DNA of 64,000 bases from an uncultured Rothia sp. Lineage in GTDB: Bacteria > Actinomycetota > Actinomycetes > Actinomycetales > Micrococcaceae. The translations under genes and the position numbers were made by a program. The stretch's first letter is position 1. Each line of letters begins with the position of its first letter. The DNA lies in NCBI RefSeq assembly GCF_916715725.1, contig NZ_CAKAPD010000005.1, forward strand, positions 62,001-126,000, read 5' to 3'. Below, in pieces: positions 1 to 7,717 of this stretch. The notes under the pieces are model-generated. The model saw nothing but the letters and a program-made list of their open reading frames with translations, did no database searches and had not been told where the DNA came from.

Positions 1-39
1 AACACCCAGAGCGGTACGTCGAGTGAAGAAGGTAGTCAT
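1..39 (-). CDS. Start of a Tat-signal protein (partial, runs off the left edge)
   Basis: Only the first 13 codons are inside the window, reading MTTFFTRRTALGV. An AAGGA ribosome-binding site lies 6 bases upstream of the ATG (positions 46-50). The twin-arginine pattern followed by a small/hydrophobic stretch resembles the N-termini of the two lipoproteins at 309-1091 and 1232-2002, so this may be a third member of that group. That link is inference from very little sequence; the product is unknown. Confidence 0.5.
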   Translation of the reverse strand, partial: MTTFFTRRTALGV

Positions 40-237
40 CGGAAGTCCTTCGTCGGATCCATCACCCACAAAGCCGTCAGCACGAGGCTCACAACCTGCA
101 GGTAAAGACCACATGTAGTACGTCAATGTATATACGTTAAGCGTACCCGAGGCACCCTCCGGCAACCCCGACCATCCGCCGGGTTTTCTCCTGGGTGTTC
201 CCTGGATTTCCGCAGAGCTTTGGCAGCGTTTCGGCAA

Positions 238-275
238 AAAGAAACCCCGCCCACGGTGCATTACCGCAGGCGGGG
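238..275 (-). terminator. Rho-independent terminator of the 309-1091 lipoprotein gene
   Basis: On the minus strand a GC-rich stem (CCCCGCC pairing with GGCGGGG) is followed by GGTTTCTTTTT. It lies about 35 bases past the stop codon of the lipoprotein gene. Confidence 0.7.
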
Positions 276-308
276 GAGAAGCCTATTCACGCTGTCAAAG
301 ACAACGGC

Positions 309-1091
309 CTAGACAGACGAAGAGCTACCAGAAGAAGCAGATGCAGAAGAGCTCTCCTTGCCGGTCAGCATAAACCACTTACCGTCCTTGTACTCCACAA
401 TGGCCTTCATCAGCTTGCCGTTCGGGCTCTCCGCCGTCTTGAAAGGCTGATCCGACTTACCCTCAAGGTGAATCTTCGCATCAGGGCTGTAGTTCATGTA
501 AGCCGGCCAGTAGTACAGGGTACCGCTACTGGAAGGCTTCTGCGGTGCACTACTAATCAGCTCAATAGTAATCGGGGTATCCGAACCGTACAGCCAGCCA
601 AGATCGTCTCCATACATCACCGCGTAATCCTGCAGCATGTCAACGTAAATATCCGCAGGGTCCGCCTTCTTCATCGGCTCAGTGTCACCGGTCAGCACTG
701 CATAGTTGAAGCTTGCCAGCCAGTAGCCAATGAACGCGTACATGCCGTCAACGTTCTGCTCGTTCATGTTCGCCGGAACGAGAGGCTTGGGTACGTTCTG
801 TGCCTTCTGAGTAGCGGTCGCCGGAACGTACTCGCCCTTCTTCTCGAAGTTATCAAACTTTACGAAGCCCTTATAGGACTTGCTGGAAGAAGCAGAAGCC
901 GAAGCGCTTGCCGAGGCACTAGCTGAAGCACTAGCGGATGCACTTGCGGAAGCGGAGCTTGACGCTGAGCCATCAGCCAGCGGGCGGATACTACCAGCAC
1001 ACGCAGTCAACGCAGCAAGTGCACCGGCACCGGTCGCACCCAGCGCCACGCGGCGGCTCACGCGGGTAGATATGAGGGAAGGGCTCGTCAT
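309..1091 (-). CDS. Ser/Ala-rich secreted lipoprotein, DUF6318-like
   Basis: About 260 residues. The start at 1091 (MTSPSL) is preferred over the upstream ATG at 1118 because GAAAGG sits 6 bases before it. The N-terminus has a twin arginine (SRRVALG), a hydrophobic stretch and a lipobox ending LTAC, so a Tat-exported, lipid-anchored protein is likely. After the Cys comes a long Ser-Ala dipeptide tract (about residues 40-70), then a conserved domain starting FVKFDNFEKKGEYVPATATQ, with the KAQNVPKP and YWLASFNYA segments that I associate with DUF6318 proteins of Micrococcaceae. The C-terminus is again Ser/Ala rich. Function unknown. It is a paralogue of the next gene and shares its upstream box. 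The family name comes from memory of its motifs; the lipoprotein call is firmer. Confidence 0.8.
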   Translation of the reverse strand: MTSPSLISTRVSRRVALGATGAGALAALTACAGSIRPLADGSASSSASASASASASASASASASASASSSKSYKGFVKFDNFEKKGEYVPATATQKAQNVPKPLVPANMNEQNVDGMYAFIGYWLASFNYAVLTGDTEPMKKADPADIYVDMLQDYAVMYGDDLGWLYGSDTPITIELISSAPQKPSSSGTLYYWPAYMNYSPDAKIHLEGKSDQPFKTAESPNGKLMKAIVEYKDGKWFMLTGKESSSASASSGSSSSV

Positions 1092-1127
1092 TATCAGCCT
1101 TTCAAAAGAAGTCAACAAAGGAAAGAG

Positions 1128-1152
1128 AGTGAGTTGACACCCTTATCATACC
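1128..1152 (-). promoter_or_regulatory. Conserved upstream box of the lipoprotein gene
   Basis: The 25-base block (coding strand GGTATGATAAGGGTGTCAAC plus TCACT) recurs almost unchanged at 2039-2063 upstream of the paralogue. It contains TATGAT, which could be a -10 box with the start of transcription just downstream. Flanking sequence outside the block is not conserved, which argues for function rather than recent duplication alone. Confidence 0.5.
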
Positions 1153-1231
1153 CTAAACGCGCAAATAGATATCAAATATCTCTACTTGTATCCTTTTGCA
1201 GAGAAAAGATCAAAAAGCTGCAATTAGTGCA

Positions 1232-2002
1232 CTAGGAAGCCGAAGCGCTCGCAGAATCCGAGCTCTTATCAGCATCCTTATCCTTCTGAGTGCTCATAAA
1301 CCAAGCACCCTCCTTATACTCCACAACAATCCTCATCGCCTGACCCTGAGAATCCTCAGCCCCCACAAGTGACTTATCGCGGTTATCGCCCTCCGTCAGA
1401 TGCCTCTTCCCGTTCGCATCAACCAGAGAACGAGCACGCCAGAAATAACGAATACGGTCACCCTCAATCTGCGTGGGAGTATCCGTCAACAGGTACACCG
1501 ACATCGGCTCACTCGTATCGTAAATCCAGCCGCGCCCCGTCTCATAGAGCTTAACCATCGGCTCAAGCTCCTTATAATAATCGCTGCTCGGGTCCGTCTT
1601 CTTCAACGGCTCAATATCACCCGTCAACGCCAAATAATTAAAACTAGAAATCCAATAACCAATCAGCGTATAAATACCGTCAATACTCAGCTCCTGCACC
1701 TTCTCCGGCATGATCGGTTTGGGCACGTTCTGCGCCTTCTTCTCAGCCGTGGCGGGCACATACTCGCCGTTCTTCTCAAAGTTATCGAACGTGACTTTAC
1801 CCTTATACGACTTATTCGCAGGCGGCAGCGCCGGCGAAGCAGAGAGGCTCGCCGAAGCACTCGCCGAGCCAGACTCAGCAACATCAGCCGGCGGATGCAC
1901 CGTACGCGCACACGCAGACACCACGGCGGCAAGACCAACACCGCCCACGCCCAACACGGCGCGGCGGCTCAAAGCGATGGACTTAGAAGAAGAGCTAGTC
2001 AT
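1232..2002 (-). CDS. Ser/Ala-rich secreted lipoprotein, DUF6318-like paralogue
   Basis: 256 residues starting MTSSSSKSIALSRRAVLG, with a twin arginine, a hydrophobic stretch and lipobox VVSAC. A shorter Ser-Ala segment precedes the conserved domain (KSYKGKVTFDNFEKNGEYVP, KKAQNVPKPIMP, IGYWISSFNYLALTGDIEPL), which aligns along its length with the 309-1091 protein. The tail is again Ser/Ala (SSDSASASAS). The start is supported by GAAAG upstream and by homology to the neighbour. Its role is unknown. The two genes look like a tandem duplication, each with its own promoter box rather than one operon. Confidence 0.8.
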   Translation of the reverse strand: MTSSSSKSIALSRRAVLGVGGVGLAAVVSACARTVHPPADVAESGSASASASLSASPALPPANKSYKGKVTFDNFEKNGEYVPATAEKKAQNVPKPIMPEKVQELSIDGIYTLIGYWISSFNYLALTGDIEPLKKTDPSSDYYKELEPMVKLYETGRGWIYDTSEPMSVYLLTDTPTQIEGDRIRYFWRARSLVDANGKRHLTEGDNRDKSLVGAEDSQGQAMRIVVEYKEGAWFMSTQKDKDADKSSDSASASAS

Positions 2003-2038
2003 CAGCAGTCTTTCGAAGAGGTCAACAGATGAGGAGGG

Positions 2039-2063
2039 AGTGAGTCGACACCCCCATCATACC
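2039..2063 (-). promoter_or_regulatory. Conserved upstream box of the second lipoprotein gene
   Basis: Coding-strand GGTATGATGGGGGTGTCGAC plus TCACT, matching the box at 1128-1152 at all but three positions and lying at a comparable distance from the start codon. Confidence 0.5.
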
Positions 2064-2138
2064 GGGCGCACCTTATAGCAACCCTAAAGCACATGTGAAT
2101 AGCAAATAGCTTGGGAGAACTGGGCACGCATGAAGAAA

Positions 2139-2190
2139 CCCCGCGGCCGTTATTCCGAATATTTTCGAAGAAAGAACAACAGCCGCGGGG
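2139..2190 (-). terminator. Terminator of msrA
   Basis: CCCCGCGGC pairs with GCCGCGGGG around a loop of roughly 30 bases that can extend the stem. On the minus strand the hairpin is followed by TTTCTT. Confidence 0.65.
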
Positions 2191-2215
2191 CAAAACAACT
2201 GGAGGGGCGTGCAAC

Positions 2216-2737
2216 CTAGCGGAGCAAATGCGCAAAATTACGGCGCGCATGAGCTACCTTCGGGCTCACCACAAACGCACAATAACCCTGCGCCGGGTTC
2301 AACGCGTAATAGTTCTGGTGATACTCCTCAGCCTCATAGAACACGCCCAGGGGCTTAATCTCCGTAACGATGGGGGAGGAGTACAGCTGCTGAGCACGCG
2401 CCACCGCACGCTCAAACGCCTCACGCTGCTGCTCATCCGCGTAGAAAAGAACCGAACGGTACTGCGAACCGGTATCCGCGCCCTGACGATCCCAGCTGGT
2501 CGGGTCGTGGCTCGTAAAGAAAATATCCAACACCGTATCCAGGTCAATCACCTGCGGGTCAAAGCTGAGCTTCACCGCTTCCTGATGACCGGTCGCACCC
2601 GAACACACCGAACGATAATCAGGGTCGGGAGTCTCGCCACCCGTGTAGCCGCAGACGCTCGCCTCAACCCCGCGGAACTGGCGGTACACCGCATCCAAGC
2701 ACCAGAAGCAGCCGCCGGCAAGAACAACATCAGTCAT
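2216..2737 (-). CDS. msrA: Peptide-methionine (S)-S-oxide reductase MsrA
   Basis: 173 residues, a normal length for MsrA. It carries the catalytic GGCFWC motif at residues 8-13 (the Cys nucleophile followed by Phe-Trp), then YRQFRGV and the CGYTGG segment, and later GSQYRS and ITEIKPLGVFYEAEEYHQNY, all typical of the family. The enzyme reduces methionine-S-sulfoxide in oxidised proteins using thioredoxin and acts in the cytoplasm. It stands alone with its own terminator. No MsrB domain is fused. Confidence 0.95.
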   Translation of the reverse strand: MTDVVLAGGCFWCLDAVYRQFRGVEASVCGYTGGETPDPDYRSVCSGATGHQEAVKLSFDPQVIDLDTVLDIFFTSHDPTSWDRQGADTGSQYRSVLFYADEQQREAFERAVARAQQLYSSPIVTEIKPLGVFYEAEEYHQNYYALNPAQGYCAFVVSPKVAHARRNFAHLLR

Positions 2738-2835
2738 GATTCCTCCTCGAACTATAAATCCACACTACCTGAAGAACACCGCTGAGCCGCATAATATTCC
2801 CGAGTTACCGCCGCGCCACCTGCCACAATAGAGGT

Positions 2836-3768
2836 ATGACTGAAAAACTAGAAACCCCCACCCTCGCAGAAGTCGTTGACGCCTTCCACACGCTCTTCCC
2901 GCCGCAGCTCGCCGCCGGATGGGACGCCTCCGGCCTCGTCGCCGGTCGCGCCGCCGCTAAAGTGAGCACCGTGCTCTTCGCGGTAGACGCCCTCACCGCC
3001 ACTGCTGAAGAAGCCGTAGTCGAAGGCGCACAGCTACTCATCACCCACCACCCGCTGCTGCTCCGCGGCGCAAAGTTCATCCCTGACAGCGACTACAAAG
3101 GCAACGTGCTGCACACCCTCATCGAAGGCGGATGCGGCCTGCTCGGCGCGCATACCAACGCCGATGCTGCCGTCGAGGGTGTGAACGAAGCACTCTGCGA
3201 CGCTATCGGCCTCATCGACCGCGAACCGCTCACCGAAGCGCAAACCCAGGTACTCGACGGGCAGGAACACGCGGTAGGTACCGGCCGCCTCGGCACCCTG
3301 CCCGAAGAAATCACCCTCAAGGAGCTTGCAGAACGCCTCGCTGCGGCACTGCCCGCAACCGCCGGTGGCCTGCGCATTTCCGGACGTGCCGACCAGCCGA
3401 TTCGCCGCGTCGCCCTCTGCGGAGGCGCGGGAGATTCCCTCTTCGACGCAGTACGCGCCACCGACGCGCAGGTGTACATTACCGCCGACCTGCGCCACCA
3501 CCCCGCCAGCGAATTCCGTGAAACCGCACGAGTCGACGGCAGCAACATTGCCCTGATCGACTGCTCCCATCCGGCCAGCGAATCGCTGTGGTTGCGTTCG
3601 GCAGCCGACCGCCTGCGTGCCCTGCTCGCCGAGCGTGGCTACGGCATCGACACGAAGCTGTCCGCGCTGAACACCGACCCGTGGGACTTCACCATCTCCA
3701 CCGGCGTGGCAACCGGTCAGGATGCGCACTCGGCAACCACCGCCGCAGTCCCCGCCTGGGAACTCTAA
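2836..3768 (+). CDS. Nif3-like dinuclear metal centre hexameric protein (YbgI/YqfO family)
   Basis: 310 residues. Family landmarks are PPQLAAGWDASGLVAGR near the N-terminus, ITHHPLLLRGAKF (metal-binding His pair, about residues 70-82), GAHTNADAA (about 103-111) and a late IDCSHPASE segment that should supply the last metal ligands. The family forms a hexameric toroid with two metal ions per subunit. Its physiological function is unsettled; in actinobacteria it is often annotated as a GTP cyclohydrolase I type 2 homologue, which I would not claim here. It reads convergently towards the SLH gene at 3899, and an 18-bp palindrome (3799-3816) follows the stop. Confidence 0.9.
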   Translation: MTEKLETPTLAEVVDAFHTLFPPQLAAGWDASGLVAGRAAAKVSTVLFAVDALTATAEEAVVEGAQLLITHHPLLLRGAKFIPDSDYKGNVLHTLIEGGCGLLGAHTNADAAVEGVNEALCDAIGLIDREPLTEAQTQVLDGQEHAVGTGRLGTLPEEITLKELAERLAAALPATAGGLRISGRADQPIRRVALCGGAGDSLFDAVRATDAQVYITADLRHHPASEFRETARVDGSNIALIDCSHPASESLWLRSAADRLRALLAERGYGIDTKLSALNTDPWDFTISTGVATGQDAHSATTAAVPAWEL

Positions 3769-3840
3769 GGCGAGAATTCTAGGGGCGAGAACTCTAGAAG
3801 AATCCGCGCGGATTCTCTCACCGCGTACTCAGTGCGTAAG

Positions 3841-3880
3841 AGCCCGGGCACCTCGTCCGTTGTGACGAGGTACCCGGGCT
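3841..3880. terminator. Hairpin between nif3-like and first SLH gene
   Basis: AGCCCGGGCACCTCGTC pairs with GACGAGGTACCCGGGCT around a six-base loop. The stem is long, has no strong U-run on either side, and sits between two converging genes, so it may serve both. Confidence 0.6.
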
Positions 3881-3898
3881 AGAACTGGCCCGGTCTAC

Positions 3899-5527
3899 TT
3901 AGTTAGCAATGCGATACAGGCCAGTAGTGATAGGGTTCAGCACACGATGCCGGTAATAAAACAGCATCCAGTCCAACTCAATGCGGGTCACAGCATGATT
4001 CGGTTCAAACATGCCAGTCTCGGGAGTAATAACATTCTGCTGGGTAGCCCACAGAATCTCACGATAGAACGCGGAATCCGGCGTAACATCCGGGAAGGAC
4101 GAAACACCCGATACTTCCGGTGAGCCAGACGCACGGTAAATCATTGCGGCAACGGTTGCATTCGTGAGACCGTCCTCCGCGTGGAACTTTCCGTCGGGCC
4201 CGCCGAAGGTAACGCCCTTTTCACGAGCCCAAATGTAGGCGGCGTAGTTCGGGTCGTCCGTCTTCACATCCGGCCACGGAGAGACTTCAGGGAGGTCCAC
4301 CTTGGGGCTGCCCTTCATCTCATAAAGGGCGGAAGCCAGCTCACCGCGGGTGGCGGGCTGATTCCGTTCCTCGTCGTTCAGCGACGTTGAAAAGTACATA
4401 CGTTCCTCTACGGGTACGTAAGCATTCGTGAACCGCTGGACACCCTCAAACTTCAAATCCTGGTGCGCCAAAAGAACGCCGCGGTGCTCCGGGGCAAAAC
4501 CCACCATCGGGGTGATGAGAGTCTTATCCGTCTTGCTGGGGTAACCGTAGTCGCTCCACGCCTCAATGACGTACTGCTTGGACGGATCCAGCGTGTTCGC
4601 GGGAATCTTGAGATTGACGAAAGCGAAGCCTCCCTCCAGGCTCGTATCGTATTCATCCTCGCCTTGGACGTAATGCTTCATCTCGCTCATGACCAGGACG
4701 GGGGAGCCCGTGCCCTTCTCGCGAATGACGTACATCATGCCCTCAGCGCCAGGGATGTCAGTCCCCACGAAACCCTGACCCTGAATCAGCAGCTCCTGGT
4801 CCTTCGTGGTGTCCTTCAAAGCGTCGTATTTCAACTTAGGTGCGAAGGTATCGAAGTGATAATCATTGGTGCTCAGACCATGATGCGTCACAACGTTCTT
4901 GCGAGCCCAAATATCCTGAACGGTTGACTGCGGCTGGCCCTGAGGCTCGGCGAGGATGCCAACCTCGTAACGCACCTTGTCCAGAGTCATATCCGGGAAA
5001 TACTCCGTGAGGGTGTAGTAACTCGGCAAAGTATTAGCCTCAACCTTCAGCGGAGCGACAAAGGTGCCGTCCTCGTCAATGGTGAAGTCCTTCCCCTCTT
5101 CGAACCGCAGAAGAGTGTCGGTAATCTGCAGAGCGTTATAGGGGACGTTCTCCTCGGGCGCGATGTAGATGACCACCTTGCCGTGCTGCTCGCGCCACTC
5201 CTTGGTGAAGCCGGTGCCCACAACCGTAATTTTACTGTCCTCACCGGTGTACAGGCCGTCGCCCTCTTGCTTGAAGACGTCACGGCCGTCCTGGTAGTAG
5301 TAATCCTCATAATCAACGGTGAAAGACGGCTCATCCGCGACATCCTGAGTTGCAGGGGCGGGGGTATTGGCAGTCGGCGCGTTAGCAACGGGCGTGTTTG
5401 CGGCGGGGGCTGCGTCCTGGGCCAGCGCCGGGGTCATCGGCAGGACCATCACGCCCGCCAGTGCGAGCGCGCTACAGTTCCGAGCCGCGTGGAAGAAAGG
5501 AGACTTAGAGTTCGGAAGCGAGGACAT
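3899..5527 (-). CDS. Secreted A-B-SLH protein 1 of the array
   Basis: 542 residues. A Sec signal peptide (MSSLPNSKSP, hydrophobic core LALAGVMVLP, cleavage after ALA at about 36) precedes a Pro/Ala/Asn linker. Module A follows (about 65-215; landmarks VVGTGFTKEWREQHGK, FEEGKDFTI, YEVGI), then module B (about 220-370; DTTKDQELLIQGQGF, REKGTGSPVL, IPANTLDPSKQYVIEAWSD, EHRGVLL). The SLH region starts at about 392: a degenerate first repeat (ATRGELASALY), a second with WPDVKTDDPNYAAYIWAREKG and a third with FPDVTPDSAFYREILWA. This copy has FGGPDGKFHAE where its paralogues have FGWSDGKFHA, and carries a 14-residue C-terminal extension. A role in cell-wall association is inferred from the SLH domains only. 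AAGGA lies 6 bases before the ATG. Confidence 0.9.
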   Translation of the reverse strand: MSSLPNSKSPFFHAARNCSALALAGVMVLPMTPALAQDAAPAANTPVANAPTANTPAPATQDVADEPSFTVDYEDYYYQDGRDVFKQEGDGLYTGEDSKITVVGTGFTKEWREQHGKVVIYIAPEENVPYNALQITDTLLRFEEGKDFTIDEDGTFVAPLKVEANTLPSYYTLTEYFPDMTLDKVRYEVGILAEPQGQPQSTVQDIWARKNVVTHHGLSTNDYHFDTFAPKLKYDALKDTTKDQELLIQGQGFVGTDIPGAEGMMYVIREKGTGSPVLVMSEMKHYVQGEDEYDTSLEGGFAFVNLKIPANTLDPSKQYVIEAWSDYGYPSKTDKTLITPMVGFAPEHRGVLLAHQDLKFEGVQRFTNAYVPVEERMYFSTSLNDEERNQPATRGELASALYEMKGSPKVDLPEVSPWPDVKTDDPNYAAYIWAREKGVTFGGPDGKFHAEDGLTNATVAAMIYRASGSPEVSGVSSFPDVTPDSAFYREILWATQQNVITPETGMFEPNHAVTRIELDWMLFYYRHRVLNPITTGLYRIAN

Positions 5528-5631
5528 GAGACATCCTTAAAGTTGTTTCTCCGGGGCCACGCAAGCTTACCGGCAGGCTGAGAATCTACCGTCGAATCTG
5601 CGCATGCCCTATGAGAAAAGTGGTTGAAAAT

Positions 5632-5708
5632 CCCCCTCGGTTTCGGGGATATCCTCACCCTATCAAAGCGTTGAACTATTGTCAGGAAACACTCAAGGAA
5701 TACTTTAA
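5632..5708 (-). promoter_or_regulatory. Promoter, operator-like palindrome and 5' hairpin of SLH gene 1
   Basis: Coding strand, upstream to downstream: TTAAAG-N5-CTTGAG (5692-5708), 6 bases, CTGACA -35 (5680-5685), 17 bases, TAGGGT -10 (5657-5662). The predicted start of transcription is near 5650, immediately followed by a CCCCG-AAACCGA-GGGGG hairpin (5632-5648). Confidence 0.7.
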
Positions 5709-5752
5709 GGTTTCCAGAAATCTCACACAGCGGTAGCTGTTAAAAGCTGAAC

Positions 5753-5792
5753 CCCGTGCTCCCGAATAGAAAACCATTCGGGAGCACGGGGA
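5753..5792 (-). terminator. Terminator of SLH gene 2
   Basis: CCCCGTGCTCCCGAAT pairs perfectly with ATTCGGGAGCACGGGG around an eight-base loop, followed on the minus strand by TTCAGCTTTT. Nearly the same hairpin ends the next four genes. Confidence 0.8.
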
Positions 5793-5872
5793 ACCACAAA
5801 GCTATCCGATGCTCCACGCCGCACGCGCCCTCACGGTAAAACCCGAGGGAGACGCGGGCGGGCTAAACGACC

Positions 5873-7444
5873 TTACTTAGCGCGAGCCTGGAAAGCCTCA
5901 ATCAGAGTCTCCAGCTCACCCTGAGTCACCATGTGCTGAGCATCAAAAGCGCCGCTGGCGTTCAGCACCACCTTGTTCTGCTGAGCCCACAGAATCTCAC
6001 GGTAGAACGCCGAACCGGGAGCTACATCGCTGTAGGGGGAGTTGCCCTTCACCGCGGGCGAACCAGCCGCACGGTAGGTGAACGCCGCAACGGTAGCGTT
6101 CGAAATTCCGGCATCAGCATGGAACTTGCCGTCCGACCAGCCAAAAGTAATGCCCTTCTGGCGAGCCCACACGTAAGCGGGGAAGTTCGGGTCGTCAGTC
6201 TTCACATCCGGCCAGGGAGAAGTCTCGGGCAGCTTCACCTCGGGGGTACCCGCCTGGATGTACAGGGCAGCTGCGAGCTCACCGCGGGTAGCGGGGGTCT
6301 TCAGCTTCTCATCAGAAGGAGCAGGCTTCTGATCGTCGTCCTCATTGGGGTCCTGAGCGTTGGGCAGGTTCGCCTCCCGGTAACCGTTCGTGCCGTTCAG
6401 GTCCAGGTCCTGCCATGCGAGCAAGGTGCCACGACCCTCGGTGGACTTGCCCACGACCGGTGCGAGCAGCTCGCCGTTTTCGCCGTAACCGTCATTAGCC
6501 CAGACTTCAAGCACATACTTCTTCGAAGCGTTCAGGGTGTTTGCCGGAAGATGCACGTCACCGTACAGGTTGCCGTCACGGTACGCCGAAGACTCGGTGG
6601 GGTGGTCAAACTCGATAATGTTGCTGGTTGCCAGAACCGGGGTGTTTGAACCCTTCTCACGAACCACGAACTGAACACCCTTGACGGAGTGAACCTCACC
6701 GTAGAAGCCCTGAGCGCCAACGTTCAGATCCTGCGATTTTGCGGGATCAGCCACACCGTTGTAACCCAGGCGCGGTGCGAACGGTTCCGGCTTCTCACCC
6801 AGAGTGTTCAGAACCTGGGTGCTCACCACGTTCTTGCTGGTCCACAGCTCCTGAGCGGTCAGCGGCTTCTGGCCCTTCTGTTCAGCAACCGCGTGAATCT
6901 CGTAGCGGACGTCGTACTTGGTGCCGCCGGTCGGATCGTGGAAGTTGTCATCATCAACAAAGTAGTAGGCGGCAAGCTTGTACGCCTCAACCTTCAGATC
7001 AGCCTCAAAAGTGCCGTCATCGGCAATGGTGAAGTCCTGACCCTCCACAAAGCGCAACATCTTCGAAGTCGGAATCTCGTATCCAGAGGGCGCGTAGTTC
7101 GCGGGAGCAATGTACAGTGCCACGGTACCGTGCTGAGCGCGCCACTCCTTGGTGTAGCCTGCGCCCTTCACGTGGACGGTACCACCCTCGGTCGTGACGA
7201 GGGATGCGTTTACGCCATCGTACTTGTAACCGTCAGGGATGGAAACGTTCAGGGTTGGGGTGGCCGCAGCGACCTGGTGAGCTGCCTGAGGGGTAGCGGC
7301 AGCAACAGCGGCATCAGTGGCAGGGGTCGCATTCTGAGCCAGTGCCGGGGTCATCGGCAGAACCATAGCACCAGCCAACGCCAGCGCGCCGCAACCCTGA
7401 GCAGCGCGGAGGAAAGAAGACTTAGAGTTCGGAAGCGAGGACAT
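5873..7444 (-). CDS. Secreted A-B-SLH protein 2 of the array
   Basis: 523 residues. The signal peptide MSSLPNSKSSFLRAAQGCG with the ALA-Q cleavage site is almost identical to that of copy 4 (9651-11186). Module A (about 65-210) has VHVKGAGYTKEWRAQHG and FVEGQDFTI. Module B (about 220-350) has the GFYGEVHSVKGVQFVVREKG variant, resembling the B modules of copies 5 and 6 more than that of copy 1. A short Asp/Glu-Pro linker (NEDDDQKPAP) leads into the SLH region from about 385 (ATRGELAAALY, WPDVKTDDPNFPAYVWARQKG, YSDVAPGSAFYREILWAQQ). It ends AFQARAK. No sortase signal, so any wall contact would be non-covalent through the SLH domains. Confidence 0.9.
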   Translation of the reverse strand: MSSLPNSKSSFLRAAQGCGALALAGAMVLPMTPALAQNATPATDAAVAAATPQAAHQVAAATPTLNVSIPDGYKYDGVNASLVTTEGGTVHVKGAGYTKEWRAQHGTVALYIAPANYAPSGYEIPTSKMLRFVEGQDFTIADDGTFEADLKVEAYKLAAYYFVDDDNFHDPTGGTKYDVRYEIHAVAEQKGQKPLTAQELWTSKNVVSTQVLNTLGEKPEPFAPRLGYNGVADPAKSQDLNVGAQGFYGEVHSVKGVQFVVREKGSNTPVLATSNIIEFDHPTESSAYRDGNLYGDVHLPANTLNASKKYVLEVWANDGYGENGELLAPVVGKSTEGRGTLLAWQDLDLNGTNGYREANLPNAQDPNEDDDQKPAPSDEKLKTPATRGELAAALYIQAGTPEVKLPETSPWPDVKTDDPNFPAYVWARQKGITFGWSDGKFHADAGISNATVAAFTYRAAGSPAVKGNSPYSDVAPGSAFYREILWAQQNKVVLNASGAFDAQHMVTQGELETLIEAFQARAK

Positions 7445-7548
7445 AACACATCCTTAAAGTTGTTTCTCGCAGGGCTCTGCGGGTTCAATGGCGGGTAGGG
7501 AATTCGCCGTTGAATCTGCACACACCCTATGAGAAAAGTGGTTGGAAG

Positions 7549-7625
7549 CCCCGTCGGTTGCGGGGACATTTTCACCCTAGCAAACCCTCGAAACGATGTC
7601 AGGGAACACTCAAGGGACGCTTGAA
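7549..7625 (-). promoter_or_regulatory. Promoter, operator-like palindrome and 5' hairpin of SLH gene 2
   Basis: TTCAAG-N5-CTTGAG at 7609-7625, CTGACA at 7597-7602, a 17-base spacer and TAGGGT at 7574-7579. The CCCCG-CAACCGA-CGGGG hairpin (7549-7565) begins about two bases after the predicted start of transcription. Confidence 0.75.
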
Positions 7626-7668
7626 GGTTTTGAGGTATTTCACAGGTTGATCAGCCAATAAAAGCTAA

Positions 7669-7709
7669 CCCCGTGTTCCCAAACAGAAAACCTGTCTGGG
7701 AACACGGGG
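7669..7709 (-). terminator. Terminator of SLH gene 3
   Basis: CCCCGTGTTCCC pairs with GGGAACACGGGG; on the minus strand TTAGCTTTTA follows. Confidence 0.8.
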
Positions 7710-7717
7710 TCATAGAC

